The notes under the pieces: model-generated | Told to the model about the DNA's origin: nothing | The model's database searches: none | What the model saw: the letters and a program-made list of their open reading frames with translations, nothing else | Assembly: GCA_018659585.1 (NCBI GenBank) | Contig: JABJMC010000048.1 | Coordinates: 1 to 54,382, forward strand | Length of the DNA stretch: 54,382 nucleotides | Direction of reading: 5' to 3' | Origin: Candidatus Peregrinibacteria bacterium | GTDB taxonomy: Bacteria; Patescibacteriota; Gracilibacteria; UBA1369; UBA12473 | Shown: in pieces, positions 36,645 through 46,256 of the stretch | Layout: each line of letters starts with the position of its first letter | How positions within the stretch are numbered: the first letter of the stretch is position 1 | Program-made: the position numbers and the translations under genes

Positions 36645-39176
36645 TTAAGAATTATTAGGGATATCGTCTATTTCCGTTTCAGGCCCAAAAACTTCTTTGA
36701 TTTCTTTATTAGAGATCTTATTCAAAAGGGCGTTTTTGTCGTCGCTACTGTCGCAGTCGTCGTTTTCAGGTGGAGTAGTATCAGGTTTAGCGACAGATGA
36801 GACAGATGAGACAGTTTGCTTGTAAATTTTGTAGAATCGGCCTCTCCGTGTTTTATCCTTCTCTTTTTCGATAACAATTCCGCTTTCAAGTAAATTGGAA
36901 TGCACCACATTAATTTGGCGCCCTAATGTTGCTGGCGTTTTTGGCATAGCTTTAAGATTTACTTTTGCATCCTCGGCAATTTTAAAAAGCTTCTCATGAA
37001 GTTCGGTTGGGGTACCTTCCCATTCCTCATAGTCATCAATTAGACGACAAATGGTATGAGCGACAGGGTCGTTTTCGAGTACTTCCTCATTTTGCTGATT
37101 GATATTAGATTCATAAGCTTTTAGAAAGGACGGCCCTCCAAAACCAAGTATTTCGGCAATCGCGTAACCCCATTTAGCAAAATCAGCCATACGTGGAAGT
37201 TCATTTAAAGAGATGTGATCAAATTCGACACGAGCTTGAGCTAAAACATCGAAAATACCTCCTAAAATAATTGGGCGATCCGTTGCAAACTCTGTGTTTA
37301 CAATTTCTTCTGTTTTTCGTTGTTCTTTATCAATACGTTTACACTCGATCATAATGCTACGATCGTGTAGGTCCGGGTTCTCTACAACGTTATTAATCCC
37401 ATTAAGCGCAATTACACGCCTATATTGGTAAATAACATCATCGTCGTCAGTGAAAAGGCGTCGCTTTGATGCTCCAGCTCCTGTGACAGCACGGCAAAGT
37501 ATGTCAGATGTATTTTGGTTTACTCGATTCACATTGTCGTAAAATGGAGTGTAGTGATGAGCAAGTTGCTGGACAATTTCATCGGCTGAAGGTAACGATA
37601 AAAGCCCAGCTTTTGAAGGATCAATTAGTTGGCGGAGGAACCGCATTGTAGTGGACTTTGCCGATCCTTGGCCGCCAAAAAGAACCAAAATAGCATGAGC
37701 TATTTCAGGAATGTAACTGGCTACAAGCCAAACCAAAAGTAAAACTTTATGGTTGTCACTTTGAAGGTGAATGTGATTCAAAAGACGGAGGGCATCTCCT
37801 TCTCCTTGAGCGACAGGTAAAATTTGATCTTCTTGATGCTGAAATGAACGAAATAGAATTGGGATATCATTCACGATTTCCCAAGTTCCTTTTCGGATAC
37901 GAACAGCTTTTGAATGGCCAATGTCATACCAGACATCGCCATCGCAATATGCAACTCTATTTTGAAGTTTAAATTGTTGATCACCATAAATCGCCTTGGC
38001 TGCAATCAGGTTCATAACTTTTGTTAAATTCTCTGAATTCACTAGGTCGCTAGTTTCTTTCCAGTAAAGATGATGAAGGTACTTCCCAAAGCTTTTACTT
38101 TCGCATCTTTTAATGTGTTTTTGATCACCAATTGAAAATTGAGTAAAAGGATCGTCCATCTGATCGCGAAATATAATTGGATTTTGCTTATCAAATAGCT
38201 CAATTAGAGTTTCTGTTTGAGTGGAGGTGTCGTCTTTTTTTTCGTTTGATAAGCCGGTTTTTTGATTGAGTGCACTTTTAGGTAGAAGATCACGACAGTT
38301 TTCTTTAATCCATTTAGCGATTTCACCTTTTGAGTGGTCATAGTATTGAAACCATTGGATGTAGGTGGGCCCACCATCTTTGCCCGATCCAATCATCCCA
38401 TTACTATCAATCCAGGCGTCCGCTGGCTTTCCATTTACGTCAATGTGTTCACCTCCTCCCGAGCGTGGCCTAAAAGTAAACATCTCATGGTTTACTATTG
38501 CTGTGCCAGACGCACGTTGTAAAACAAGTTTGTTACTTAAACTTGCGGCTGCATCCCAAAAACCTTGGCCTTTATTAGGTTTGCTAAGGGGGGCGATAGG
38601 TTTGTCAGGGCTTTTCTTTAAGGGGAAAGCTCTAACCATTTCTGCTTCAGTATAGTATTTGAGTTCGCTGTTATTTTTTGGCCAAACAATAGTTACCATC
38701 AATGGATCTTGCTTGTTATGGTAATAACCAGGGACTCTTAAAACACGAGAAATATCCTTACAAGCTGGGTCGCCATCAAAATATTGAATAATGGATTTTT
38801 GGATATCTGGAAAGTTTTCTAGTTTTGCGCCGTTTTTAGCGAGGTAATATCCATGAAGGGACTTCCGGGTCTTTATTATAACGCTAGGCCTCAGAGGGGC
38901 CATTCGGAAGCGATCCCATTGTTCTTTTAAAGGGAAGTCATCCATTTCCACAAACCAAGCATTAACTTGCGTCATATTCTCTTTTTTCCGCTTACCATCG
39001 GGACATGAATTTGGCGTAAAAAACACACCGGCACTTTTTTTATTGAGAGCCCTGGCTCGTTTCCATCTTTCAGGAGTTGGAGTGCCGCACATTGCAAAGG
39101 ACCTGTTTTTAGCCTTGTCATCAAAAGTTTGAAGGCAATAGCCTGGAAATAACTTTAGGAATTCATCAGTTTGCAT
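36645..39176 (-). CDS. Primase-helicase, RepB-type AEP primase plus superfamily-3-like ATPase
   Basis: The likely replication initiator of the island. The N-terminal domain has the archaeo-eukaryotic primase signature: the acidic pair in WFVEMDD (residues 79-80), SLHGYYL with the catalytic-type His (H108), and SRVLRVPGYYH near residue 145. The C-terminal half is a helicase-type ATPase with Walker A GGQGSAKST near residues 499-507 and a YDNVNRV segment. The last 60 residues are D/E/T-rich. At 843 residues it matches primase-helicases of satellites and integrative plasmids. Confidence 0.85.
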   Translation of the reverse strand: MQTDEFLKLFPGYCLQTFDDKAKNRSFAMCGTPTPERWKRARALNKKSAGVFFTPNSCPDGKRKKENMTQVNAWFVEMDDFPLKEQWDRFRMAPLRPSVIIKTRKSLHGYYLAKNGAKLENFPDIQKSIIQYFDGDPACKDISRVLRVPGYYHNKQDPLMVTIVWPKNNSELKYYTEAEMVRAFPLKKSPDKPIAPLSKPNKGQGFWDAAASLSNKLVLQRASGTAIVNHEMFTFRPRSGGGEHIDVNGKPADAWIDSNGMIGSGKDGGPTYIQWFQYYDHSKGEIAKWIKENCRDLLPKSALNQKTGLSNEKKDDTSTQTETLIELFDKQNPIIFRDQMDDPFTQFSIGDQKHIKRCESKSFGKYLHHLYWKETSDLVNSENLTKVMNLIAAKAIYGDQQFKLQNRVAYCDGDVWYDIGHSKAVRIRKGTWEIVNDIPILFRSFQHQEDQILPVAQGEGDALRLLNHIHLQSDNHKVLLLVWLVASYIPEIAHAILVLFGGQGSAKSTTMRFLRQLIDPSKAGLLSLPSADEIVQQLAHHYTPFYDNVNRVNQNTSDILCRAVTGAGASKRRLFTDDDDVIYQYRRVIALNGINNVVENPDLHDRSIMIECKRIDKEQRKTEEIVNTEFATDRPIILGGIFDVLAQARVEFDHISLNELPRMADFAKWGYAIAEILGFGGPSFLKAYESNINQQNEEVLENDPVAHTICRLIDDYEEWEGTPTELHEKLFKIAEDAKVNLKAMPKTPATLGRQINVVHSNLLESGIVIEKEKDKTRRGRFYKIYKQTVSSVSSVAKPDTTPPENDDCDSSDDKNALLNKISNKEIKEVFGPETEIDDIPNNS

Positions 39177-39201
39177 TGTAGTTTCATAAGGTTAGGAGTA
39201 A

Positions 39202-39231
39202 GCCTCCGCAAGACAACCCGCTTGCGGAGGC
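39202..39231. repeat. Perfect 11-bp hairpin between two island genes
   Basis: GCCTCCGCAAG (39202-39212) and its exact complement (39221-39231) flank an 8-base loop. It lies in the 62-base gap between the SSB-like gene and the primase gene. No T run follows on the minus (transcribed) strand, so processing or partial termination are possible roles. Confidence 0.7.
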
Positions 39232-39238
39232 GATTGGG

Positions 39239-40009
39239 TTAAAAAAGAAGATTTTCTGGCATGTCAGATTCTTCCTCCTTAGATTCAGAAGAGGGAAGTA
39301 CTTCTTGAATAGGGTCCTCTTCAGATCGATCTGTTAAGAATTTCTCCTGAAATAATATAATTCCATTGCGAATTTCGCGGCTCAGTTTGATCATTTCCTC
39401 AAGGTCTTGAGGCTCACTTTTCTCAAAATGGAGTTTGAAATACTCAACAGCGCCATTTTTTTCCTTCGTGGTGGTAAAAATGGTTTGGTTTTGCTGGATC
39501 GTAGAATTTTTAAAGGAAATTTCCTCATAATCCGAAAATCCAACAATAGAAGAGCCTTTCAAAAACATTTTGGCAATTTGACCGTTCACTTGTAGATAAA
39601 GAACAACCTGGAGACGCAGTCCTTCGTACTTATCCTTGAGTTGACGATATGTCCCTTTATCGATGAGGCGTTTGTCACTGGCTAGGTAAATTAGTTCAGC
39701 GTAATCATCAAATTCATTAGAGACGTAAATATTGCTTCCGGCATCATGATCCCATTGGCTAGTTTGTTTAGTATGAGCAAGAACTACTGCCTCTAGCGAA
39801 GGCCCCAAATCCTCGTCCTCGTATACTTCAGCTTCTTTATTCCAGCGGCGGAAGATAAAGTTCCCTCGTGGGGCGACAGCATCGTCATAGCTGATTTTTA
39901 CGTAGGACACGCGATCTTGCGGGCCAGAAGTTGTGCCAGCAAGCTTACGTGCTTCCGCAAGAAGATCAGGGTTAGTTTTTGTCAGGGCTCTTTCGGTTTT
40001 TGTAGTCAT
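39239..40009 (-). CDS. Hypothetical protein with SSB-like acidic C-terminal tip
   Basis: A 256-residue soluble protein. The core (about 35-215) is rich in beta-type residues. The C-terminus is a flexible S/E-rich tail ending in SDMPENLLF, an acidic stretch followed by hydrophobic residues and a final Phe, which resembles the tip by which SSB proteins recruit partners. It is directly upstream of the primase-helicase gene in the same direction. A single-strand-DNA-binding role is inference from tail and context; no OB-fold motif can be proven by eye. Confidence 0.6.
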   Translation of the reverse strand: MTTKTERALTKTNPDLLAEARKLAGTTSGPQDRVSYVKISYDDAVAPRGNFIFRRWNKEAEVYEDEDLGPSLEAVVLAHTKQTSQWDHDAGSNIYVSNEFDDYAELIYLASDKRLIDKGTYRQLKDKYEGLRLQVVLYLQVNGQIAKMFLKGSSIVGFSDYEEISFKNSTIQQNQTIFTTTKEKNGAVEYFKLHFEKSEPQDLEEMIKLSREIRNGIILFQEKFLTDRSEEDPIQEVLPSSESKEEESDMPENLLF

Positions 40010-40079
40010 GTTATAAATATTAAGGATTAAAAGTTGCTTCCATCAGTAAGGAAGCGTAAACTTGTGGTGACTAGGGGTT

Positions 40080-40104
40080 GAGAGGTTTTGCCACTCAACC
40101 TCTC
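40080..40104. repeat. Hairpin downstream of the DUF5659-like gene pair
   Basis: GAGAGGTT (40080-40087) pairs with AACCTCTC (40097-40104) around a 9-base loop. An alternative pairing uses GGTTGAG and CTCAACC in the same stretch. It sits between the small gene ending at 40158 and the SSB-like gene starting at 40009. No long T run follows on the minus strand. The rest of 40010-40157 holds nothing I recognise. Confidence 0.5.
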
Positions 40105-40157
40105 TCTTTATTAAGGAGGCTTTTGCGGGCGTATTTGGAGTTGAAAGTGAGAAAGGG

Positions 40158-40307
40158 TCATAAGATTTGTTGTTGGTCCTGCGATAGTGCGTAAAGGGTT
40201 AATAATTCTTGAGCCATTTCTTCAGATTCAGCGACAGATAGGTTTCTACCGGTTTTTAACTGATAGAGTTTTTTAAATTCCAAAATAGCTTCTTGGGGCA
40301 AGTTCAA
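40158..40307 (-). CDS. Tiny helical protein, TTG start, coupled to upstream gene
   Basis: This frame codes 49 residues beginning (M/L)NLPQEAILEFKKLYQLKTGR and ending with an AQELLTLYAL helix. It has the EFK-x-x-Y-x5-G-x-x-L-S-x-x-E-(A/S)-x-x-x-A-x-x-LL-x-L pattern that I associate with short proteins of CPR genomes and their mobile elements. A stop lies in frame five codons upstream, so the only start is TTG at 40307. That codon overlaps the stop of the DUF5659-like gene as TTGA (40304-40307), which supports translational coupling. Function unknown. Confidence 0.65.
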   Translation of the reverse strand: MNLPQEAILEFKKLYQLKTGRNLSVAESEEMAQELLTLYALSQDQQQIL

Positions 40308-40558
40308 GAGTGGATTTGATTAGATTCTTTTACTTTGGTCTTGAGGAATTTAAGGTTTGTTAATAATACTTGACTGGGGAGTACCAATTTCTGTTGGGTG
40401 TGTAGTTTTTGGATTTCCTTTAGCCTTTTTGTTTGTTCAAAAATAAAAATTGAACGTCCGGTAGGTAATTTTTGGACTTCAATCAAAGAGGCTCCGGCAG
40501 TCATTATCGATGCGGCAGTTTCAATACACTGAGTTTGGTATACGTTTAATTTTTGCAT
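40304..40558 (-). CDS. DUF5659-like small protein
   Basis: 84 residues in the layout of DUF5659: an amphipathic helix with a T/A-rich start, a G-x-x-L-I-E-V strand, then IFIFE and a helix with leucine spacing, ending near LKFLK. The family is common beside replication genes of phages and mobile elements; its biochemical role is unknown. The identification is by pattern memory. It overlaps the following TTG-started gene by four bases. Confidence 0.55.
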   Translation of the reverse strand: MQKLNVYQTQCIETAASIMTAGASLIEVQKLPTGRSIFIFEQTKRLKEIQKLHTQQKLVLPSQVLLTNLKFLKTKVKESNQIHS

Positions 40559-40651
40559 GTGAATTATTAAAGGCTTCTACCCTTAATAGGTTAAAAATCA
40601 CATGCGTTACGCTCTGTTATCTGAAAATTTTATTAAAATTGTCTGAGTTAA

Positions 40652-41494
40652 TTAACGTTGTCCGGTTATTTCTGAATAATGAGCTTCAAAATCATCAACA
40701 ACGGGCTTAAAAGGTTCGTTTTCTGGAATAACTCTGAACTTTAGTTTGTAAGCCTTAAAAATTTTATGTTCAAAAAAAGGATCTTCTGAAATCCCAAAAT
40801 ATAATTGAAAGGCTTCCTTTAAATCACATTTAGTACGCCTAAGATGGGGAGGGGCATCTATATCTTTACTTTTAAGATCCGGGTGTTTTGATAATATTTT
40901 AAAAAGATTCCATGGTTGAGTGGGCGGACGCATTCTTTCCCTTTTGTTTTCTAGGCCAAAATCATGGTAATTTGCTTCTCCCAATTTTCCTTTATTGCGT
41001 ATATAAATTTCAACAGTCTCCCCATTTAAGAATTTTAGTGTTAGATCTTCCCACTTTGTACCCGGTGGGAGCTTGACACGAGGTTTAACAGATTTAGTAT
41101 TTTTAGATTGAGAACCTTTATTCTGATTTAACCTTTCTGTGAGGGCCCAATAGAATTTTTGAAGGATAGCGATTCTCGTTGCAAAATTTGAACCGATATT
41201 AATAAAATCTTCATTCATACCATGGCTACCATAAAGGGCAAAAGTTTTTGGCCTTCTGAATTCTTGAATTGGAGTTTTTTCTAGAAATATATTTTCAAGG
41301 TGTCTCAGGCATTCTCGATACCATGAATTCAGGTAGATTTCTGAGTATTTTTTATTATCTTCTTTAGGGTCATAAGTTTTTTGATCTCTTTTTTCTAGGT
41401 AATCGAATTCCATTTGGTCAAAGCCTCGTTGTCCTTCGTCGGCTAATTTATCAATTATTGCTATAGCCTGTTCGATTGGTATGTTTAGTTGCAT
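40652..41494 (-). CDS. Hypothetical island protein
   Basis: A 280-residue soluble protein with an acidic helical N-terminal part and a basic linker near residues 125-140, followed by a C-terminal domain of about 130 residues with alternating strands and helices that could be a winged helix. I recognise no family. It is divergent from the defence operon, with 139 to 175 bases between the starts, so a regulatory role for that operon is possible but unsupported. Confidence 0.55.
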   Translation of the reverse strand: MQLNIPIEQAIAIIDKLADEGQRGFDQMEFDYLEKRDQKTYDPKEDNKKYSEIYLNSWYRECLRHLENIFLEKTPIQEFRRPKTFALYGSHGMNEDFINIGSNFATRIAILQKFYWALTERLNQNKGSQSKNTKSVKPRVKLPPGTKWEDLTLKFLNGETVEIYIRNKGKLGEANYHDFGLENKRERMRPPTQPWNLFKILSKHPDLKSKDIDAPPHLRRTKCDLKEAFQLYFGISEDPFFEHKIFKAYKLKFRVIPENEPFKPVVDDFEAHYSEITGQR

Positions 41495-41669
41495 TTAAAT
41501 GTTTTGAATTTTTATAAATAAATACTGCCGCTTTTTAGCTTTAAGGTCAAAGTTGTTTTATCTTAAAAATTTCATTAGTTATATGAGGTTGGGGCGGATA
41601 ATTAAAATCTAAATATTAAAAATATGAAATTTCATGTTATTGTATCCAGGAATTACAGGCTTAAAAATT

Positions 41670-44612
41670 ATGAAAATAACTCCTTATCATGCGAAGTATT
41701 ATGCTTATGCATTAACAAAACGGAGTCCTTCTGATAGCTTGGAAAAGCTCACGTCTACTTTGTCCAATGCTCAGGTTGATTTGAATCCTCACCAGATTGA
41801 AGCGGCTTTATTTGCTTTTCGTTCACCACTTTCCAAAGGTGCCATTTTAGCCGATGAAGTAGGTTTAGGGAAAACAATTGAAGCTGGGTTGGTTATTTCT
41901 CAAAAATGGGCTGAACGTAAAAGAAGAATGCTTCTAATTGTGCCGTCTAACCTCCGTAAACAATGGAGTACAGAGCTCCAAGAAAAGTTTTTTATTCCAT
42001 CTACAATCTTAGAGGCAAAATCCTTTAACAAATGTATAAAAGAAGGAAATCTTAATCCGTTTGATCAAGGTGACAATATTATAATTTGTTCATACCATTT
42101 TGCCCGCAACAAAGCTCCATACGTAAAGCAAACTCCATGGGATTTGGCAATTATTGATGAAGCGCATAGATTAAGGAACGTTTATAAGCCCAGCAACAAA
42201 ATTGCTAAGGATATAAAAGATGCACTTGAGAATGTCCCTAAAATTCTTCTTACAGCTACTCCACTTCAAAACTCCCTACTTGAGCTTTATGGTCTTGTCA
42301 GCATAATTGATGATCATGTTTTTGGGGATCTTAAAAGTTTTAAATCACAATACGCAAGAGTTTCTCAAGTACAGGATATTTATGAAAATGAATTAGGGCT
42401 CGTTGAGCCAAAACAGGAGATGTTTATTGACCTGAGAAAACGATTAAAATCCGTCTGCATTAGAACATTAAGAAGACAGGTATTAGAATATATTAAATAC
42501 ACAAAACGTATTCCTTTAACTGAAGATTATATCCCCTCAGAAGAAGAAGAGGAGCTTTATGATGAGATGACGGAATATTTACAGCGCCCACAGCTTTATG
42601 CCCTACCTGCTAGTCAAAGGCACTTGATGTCACTCATCTTACGTAAATTATTAGCATCTTCCTCATTTGCTATTGCTAGTACCTTAGGAGGACTTGCTTA
42701 TAAACTGGAAAAATTAATTGAGAAAGCAAAAAAGCATCAAACTCAAGTTGAATTAGGCCTTCCTGGTATTGAAGAAAACTTTGATGGCTATGATGAATTG
42801 GCTGACGAATGGGTTGATGATGAAGAGGGTGTTGATGATGAAGAAAATGAGGATGAAAAGATCTATACTAAAGAAGACATTCAAGCAATGAAGGAAGAGA
42901 AAGAAGATTTGGAGAAATATAGAGATATGGCGAACAAGATCTTTAAAAATTCAAAGGGAGATGCGCTCCTCATTGGTCTTCAAAAAGGTTTTCAAATGGC
43001 GGAAGAGTTAGGATCACAAAAGAAAGCTCTTATTTTTACAGAATCAAGGATTACTCAAGATTATTTAATGAATCTACTCTGTGAAAATGGGTATGAAGGA
43101 AAGGTTATAGTATTTAATGGATCCAACAATGATCCTAAGTCAAAAGAGATTTATGCGGAATGGTTAGAGAAGAATAAAGATACAGATAAAATTACAGGCT
43201 CAAAAACTGCAGATATGCGTGCCTCTATTGTTGAATACTTTAAGAATGAAGGAGAAATAATGATAGCTACGGAGGCTGGTGCTGAAGGTATTAATCTTCA
43301 ATTTTGCTCCTTAGTTATAAACTATGACTTACCTTGGAATCCACAACGTATCGAGCAAAGAATTGGTCGTTGTCACAGATATGGACAGAAAAATGATGTT
43401 GTAGTGATAAATTTTGTAAATAGAAAAAATGCCGCTGATCAAAGAGTGTATGAATTATTAGATCAGAAATTTAATCTATTCAAGGGGGTGTTTGGTGCCA
43501 GTGATGACATTCTTGGGACTATTGAATCAGGTGTAGATTTTGAGAAGCGTATTGCAGCTATTTATCAAACATGTAGATCAGAAGATGAAATTAACACTGC
43601 TTTTGATTCACTTCAAGAAGAGATGGATGTAAGTATTCAGGAGAATATGGGAGATGCTAGACAAAAGTTACTTGAAAATTTTGATACCGAAGTTCATGAA
43701 AAATTGAGATTAAATCTTCATGAGAGCCAACGATATTTGGATACTTATCAAAAATGGCTTTGGGAAACAACTAAATTTTATTTGGGTGATATTGCAAAAT
43801 TTGCAGATCATGAATACTCATTTTCATTAAATGAAAATCCATTCGAAGGTGAAGTTATCCCATCAGGTCCATATAAAATTGGAAATAATATTGAAGACTC
43901 ACACGTCTATCGACCTGCTCATCCATTAGCGCAAAGAATTTTAAGTGAAGTGAAGGGCAAGGAATTACCTACTAAGGAAATTGTTTTCGATTATAGCAAT
44001 CATCAAGTTATAATTTCTGTATTAGAGCCGTTAGTTGGAAAGAGCGGAACACTTAGGGTTTCTAATTATTCTGTTCAGGCATTTGAAAAAGAAGATCATA
44101 TTATTGTTGCAGCTATTGATGATAATGGTGAGAAGTTGGAGTCAGATGTTGTTAAGAAAATCTTTGCGCTTGCAGGGAAACACCAAGATTGTATTCAATT
44201 AAGCTCAGAGGAGGAGAGAAATATTGATGAATTTGAAAAGCAGACCGTCAAAATTGTTTCTGGTCAAATAGCTGAAAGGAATAGTGAATTTTTTGATGCT
44301 GAGGTAGACAAGCTGGATGGATGGGCAGAGGATTTGAAAAAGAGCTTGGAAATAGAATTAAAGCGTATGGATATTGATCTCAAGGCAATGAAGACAAGTG
44401 CAAAGAAAGTGTTAGACTTGGGAAAGAAAGTGAAACTCCAAAGAGAAATTAAGGGTCTAGAGAAAAAAAGAAATGAAATGCGACAAAAACTGTATCATTC
44501 ACAAGATGAGGTAGATAATAAGAAAGAAGACCTGTTGGAACGAGTGGAGGCTCAGCTGAATCAAAAAATGACACTTACTAATTTGTTCACTATTAGATTT
44601 AAAATAATATAA
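41670..44612 (+). CDS. SNF2-family DEAD/DEAH helicase of a restriction-type cluster
   Basis: An ATP-driven DNA translocase of the RapA/HepA type. Walker A is in DEVGLGKT near residue 65, DEAH near residue 163, TATPLQN near 192, and the helicase C domain has EAGAEGINLQ and QRIGRCHRYGQ near 560. The C-terminus is a long coiled coil. The frame is open to an ATG at 41634, but the ATG at 41670 gives MKITPYHAKYYAY, the usual N-terminus of this family. It stands first in a plus-strand operon, four bases before the methyltransferase gene. This helicase with MTase and Res neighbours is a recurring defence-type association. Confidence 0.88.
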   Translation: MKITPYHAKYYAYALTKRSPSDSLEKLTSTLSNAQVDLNPHQIEAALFAFRSPLSKGAILADEVGLGKTIEAGLVISQKWAERKRRMLLIVPSNLRKQWSTELQEKFFIPSTILEAKSFNKCIKEGNLNPFDQGDNIIICSYHFARNKAPYVKQTPWDLAIIDEAHRLRNVYKPSNKIAKDIKDALENVPKILLTATPLQNSLLELYGLVSIIDDHVFGDLKSFKSQYARVSQVQDIYENELGLVEPKQEMFIDLRKRLKSVCIRTLRRQVLEYIKYTKRIPLTEDYIPSEEEEELYDEMTEYLQRPQLYALPASQRHLMSLILRKLLASSSFAIASTLGGLAYKLEKLIEKAKKHQTQVELGLPGIEENFDGYDELADEWVDDEEGVDDEENEDEKIYTKEDIQAMKEEKEDLEKYRDMANKIFKNSKGDALLIGLQKGFQMAEELGSQKKALIFTESRITQDYLMNLLCENGYEGKVIVFNGSNNDPKSKEIYAEWLEKNKDTDKITGSKTADMRASIVEYFKNEGEIMIATEAGAEGINLQFCSLVINYDLPWNPQRIEQRIGRCHRYGQKNDVVVINFVNRKNAADQRVYELLDQKFNLFKGVFGASDDILGTIESGVDFEKRIAAIYQTCRSEDEINTAFDSLQEEMDVSIQENMGDARQKLLENFDTEVHEKLRLNLHESQRYLDTYQKWLWETTKFYLGDIAKFADHEYSFSLNENPFEGEVIPSGPYKIGNNIEDSHVYRPAHPLAQRILSEVKGKELPTKEIVFDYSNHQVIISVLEPLVGKSGTLRVSNYSVQAFEKEDHIIVAAIDDNGEKLESDVVKKIFALAGKHQDCIQLSSEEERNIDEFEKQTVKIVSGQIAERNSEFFDAEVDKLDGWAEDLKKSLEIELKRMDIDLKAMKTSAKKVLDLGKKVKLQREIKGLEKKRNEMRQKLYHSQDEVDNKKEDLLERVEAQLNQKMTLTNLFTIRFKII

Positions 44613-44616
44613 AATC

Positions 44617-46251
44617 ATGAATAACAATAAAAAAAAACTGGAACTTACGTGGATAGGAAAGAATAATCCTGAGTACGATATAGCCAATATTGAACCAAGA
44701 ATTTTAGAAGAAAACACTGAGCTTTCCAATTGTAAGAATGATCCAAATACAGAGAATATAATTATCCATGGAGATAATCTTCTTGCACTCAAGGCCCTAC
44801 TTCCTGAATATGAAGGGAAAGTGACGTGCATTTACATTGATCCACCTTATAATACTGGAAATGCATTTGAACAATATGATGACAGTGTAGAACATTCAAC
44901 ATGGTTATCTCTGATGAAGCCAAGATTGGAGTTGTTAAAAATACTACTAAACGAGAAAGGAAGTATTTGGGTTACTCTAGATGATAATGAATCACATTAT
45001 TGTAAAATTTTACTTGATGAAATATTTGGAAGACAGAATTTTGTTGCCAATATGATATGGGAAAAAGCAGATAGCCCTAATATGGATTCAAAATATTTTT
45101 CATCTAAGCATGATTCAGTTCTTGTTTATGCAAAGAACATAGAATCTGTAATAGTAAATCGTATATATAATGCTGATGAAATTCCAAAGCATTATAATAA
45201 AATTGATGAAAATGGAGATAGATATTATCTCAAACCATTAAGAGCAATGGGAGTTGATGGATATAGAGAAAAACGTCCTTCTATGTATTTTTCAATTATT
45301 GCTCCTGATGGAACAGAGGTATATCCCAAAAATGCAGATGGTTCTGATAGCAGATGGAGATGGGGATTAGAAAGAGTTGAAAAAGACAAGAAAAGGTTAG
45401 AGTGGATTAAGACCAAAAAAGGATGGAGTCTTTATTTTCGTATTTATCTAAAAGATAGTAAAGGCACTCCTCCTGAAACCATTTGGTACCATAAAGATGT
45501 AGGCACCAATAGAACTTCAAAAAAAGAAATAAAAGATTTATTTCCTAAAGACATCTTTAGTACTCCAAAACCAGAAAAATTAATTCAGAAAGTAATACAC
45601 GTCTCTACTATTTCTGGAGATATTGTGCTCGATAGTTTTTTGGGATCAGGAACAACCTCTGCAGTCGCCCATAAAATGGGCAGGAAACATATCGGGATTG
45701 AGATGGGAGAGCATGCTTATACGCACTGCAAGACTAGGTTGGATAAAGTAGTCGATGGTTCTGATCAAGGTGGTATTAGCAAGGCAGTAGAATGGAAAGG
45801 TGGTGGTGCATATAAATTCTATGAACTGGCCCCAAGTTTTATAATGAAGGATGAGTTTGGCAATCCAGTGATTGATGGATTTTACAACGACACAAAGCTT
45901 ATCAAAGCTATGTGTAAGTTGATGAATTTCACATTTGAACCAAGTGGCATTGAGTACTGGAAGCATGGTGTTGGACAAGGAAAGAATTATTTGTATGTTA
46001 CTACACAGCTTCTTACGAGTGGTATGGTTCAACAAATTGTAGTTCGCCTTGGAGTAGGTGAATCTCTTATTATTTGCCCAAAGAAATTTGAGCCCGGTGC
46101 AGAAAAAATAGATGATCGTATTACTATTAAAAAAATTCCACAATCAGTACTGAAAGCATGCCACTTTGGGAAAAAAGAATATTTACTTCCAATTAAAGAA
46201 TCAGTCATTGAAGATGAGGAAATTGAAGCTGATACTGAAGATAACTTATAA
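44617..46251 (+). CDS. Site-specific DNA adenine methyltransferase (type III Mod-like, beta class)
   Basis: It would methylate adenine in a target site to protect host DNA. The catalytic motif DPPYNTG begins at residue 75 and the SAM-binding motif DSFLGSGTT at residue 339; this order (DPPY first) marks the beta class. The middle region (about 160-320) is the target-recognition part. After the SAM motif a tail of about 190 residues follows, longer than minimal Mod proteins and possibly a contact surface for the Res or helicase subunits. It is five bases from the Res gene. Confidence 0.92.
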   Translation: MNNNKKKLELTWIGKNNPEYDIANIEPRILEENTELSNCKNDPNTENIIIHGDNLLALKALLPEYEGKVTCIYIDPPYNTGNAFEQYDDSVEHSTWLSLMKPRLELLKILLNEKGSIWVTLDDNESHYCKILLDEIFGRQNFVANMIWEKADSPNMDSKYFSSKHDSVLVYAKNIESVIVNRIYNADEIPKHYNKIDENGDRYYLKPLRAMGVDGYREKRPSMYFSIIAPDGTEVYPKNADGSDSRWRWGLERVEKDKKRLEWIKTKKGWSLYFRIYLKDSKGTPPETIWYHKDVGTNRTSKKEIKDLFPKDIFSTPKPEKLIQKVIHVSTISGDIVLDSFLGSGTTSAVAHKMGRKHIGIEMGEHAYTHCKTRLDKVVDGSDQGGISKAVEWKGGGAYKFYELAPSFIMKDEFGNPVIDGFYNDTKLIKAMCKLMNFTFEPSGIEYWKHGVGQGKNYLYVTTQLLTSGMVQQIVVRLGVGESLIICPKKFEPGAEKIDDRITIKKIPQSVLKACHFGKKEYLLPIKESVIEDEEIEADTEDNL

Positions 46252-46256
46252 ATAAT

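Noticed and set aside
41670-46251. DISARM or BREX system
   Set aside because: No DrmA/DrmB, phospholipase-type DrmC, PglZ or BrxC-like genes are present; the trio fits a type III-like restriction cluster.
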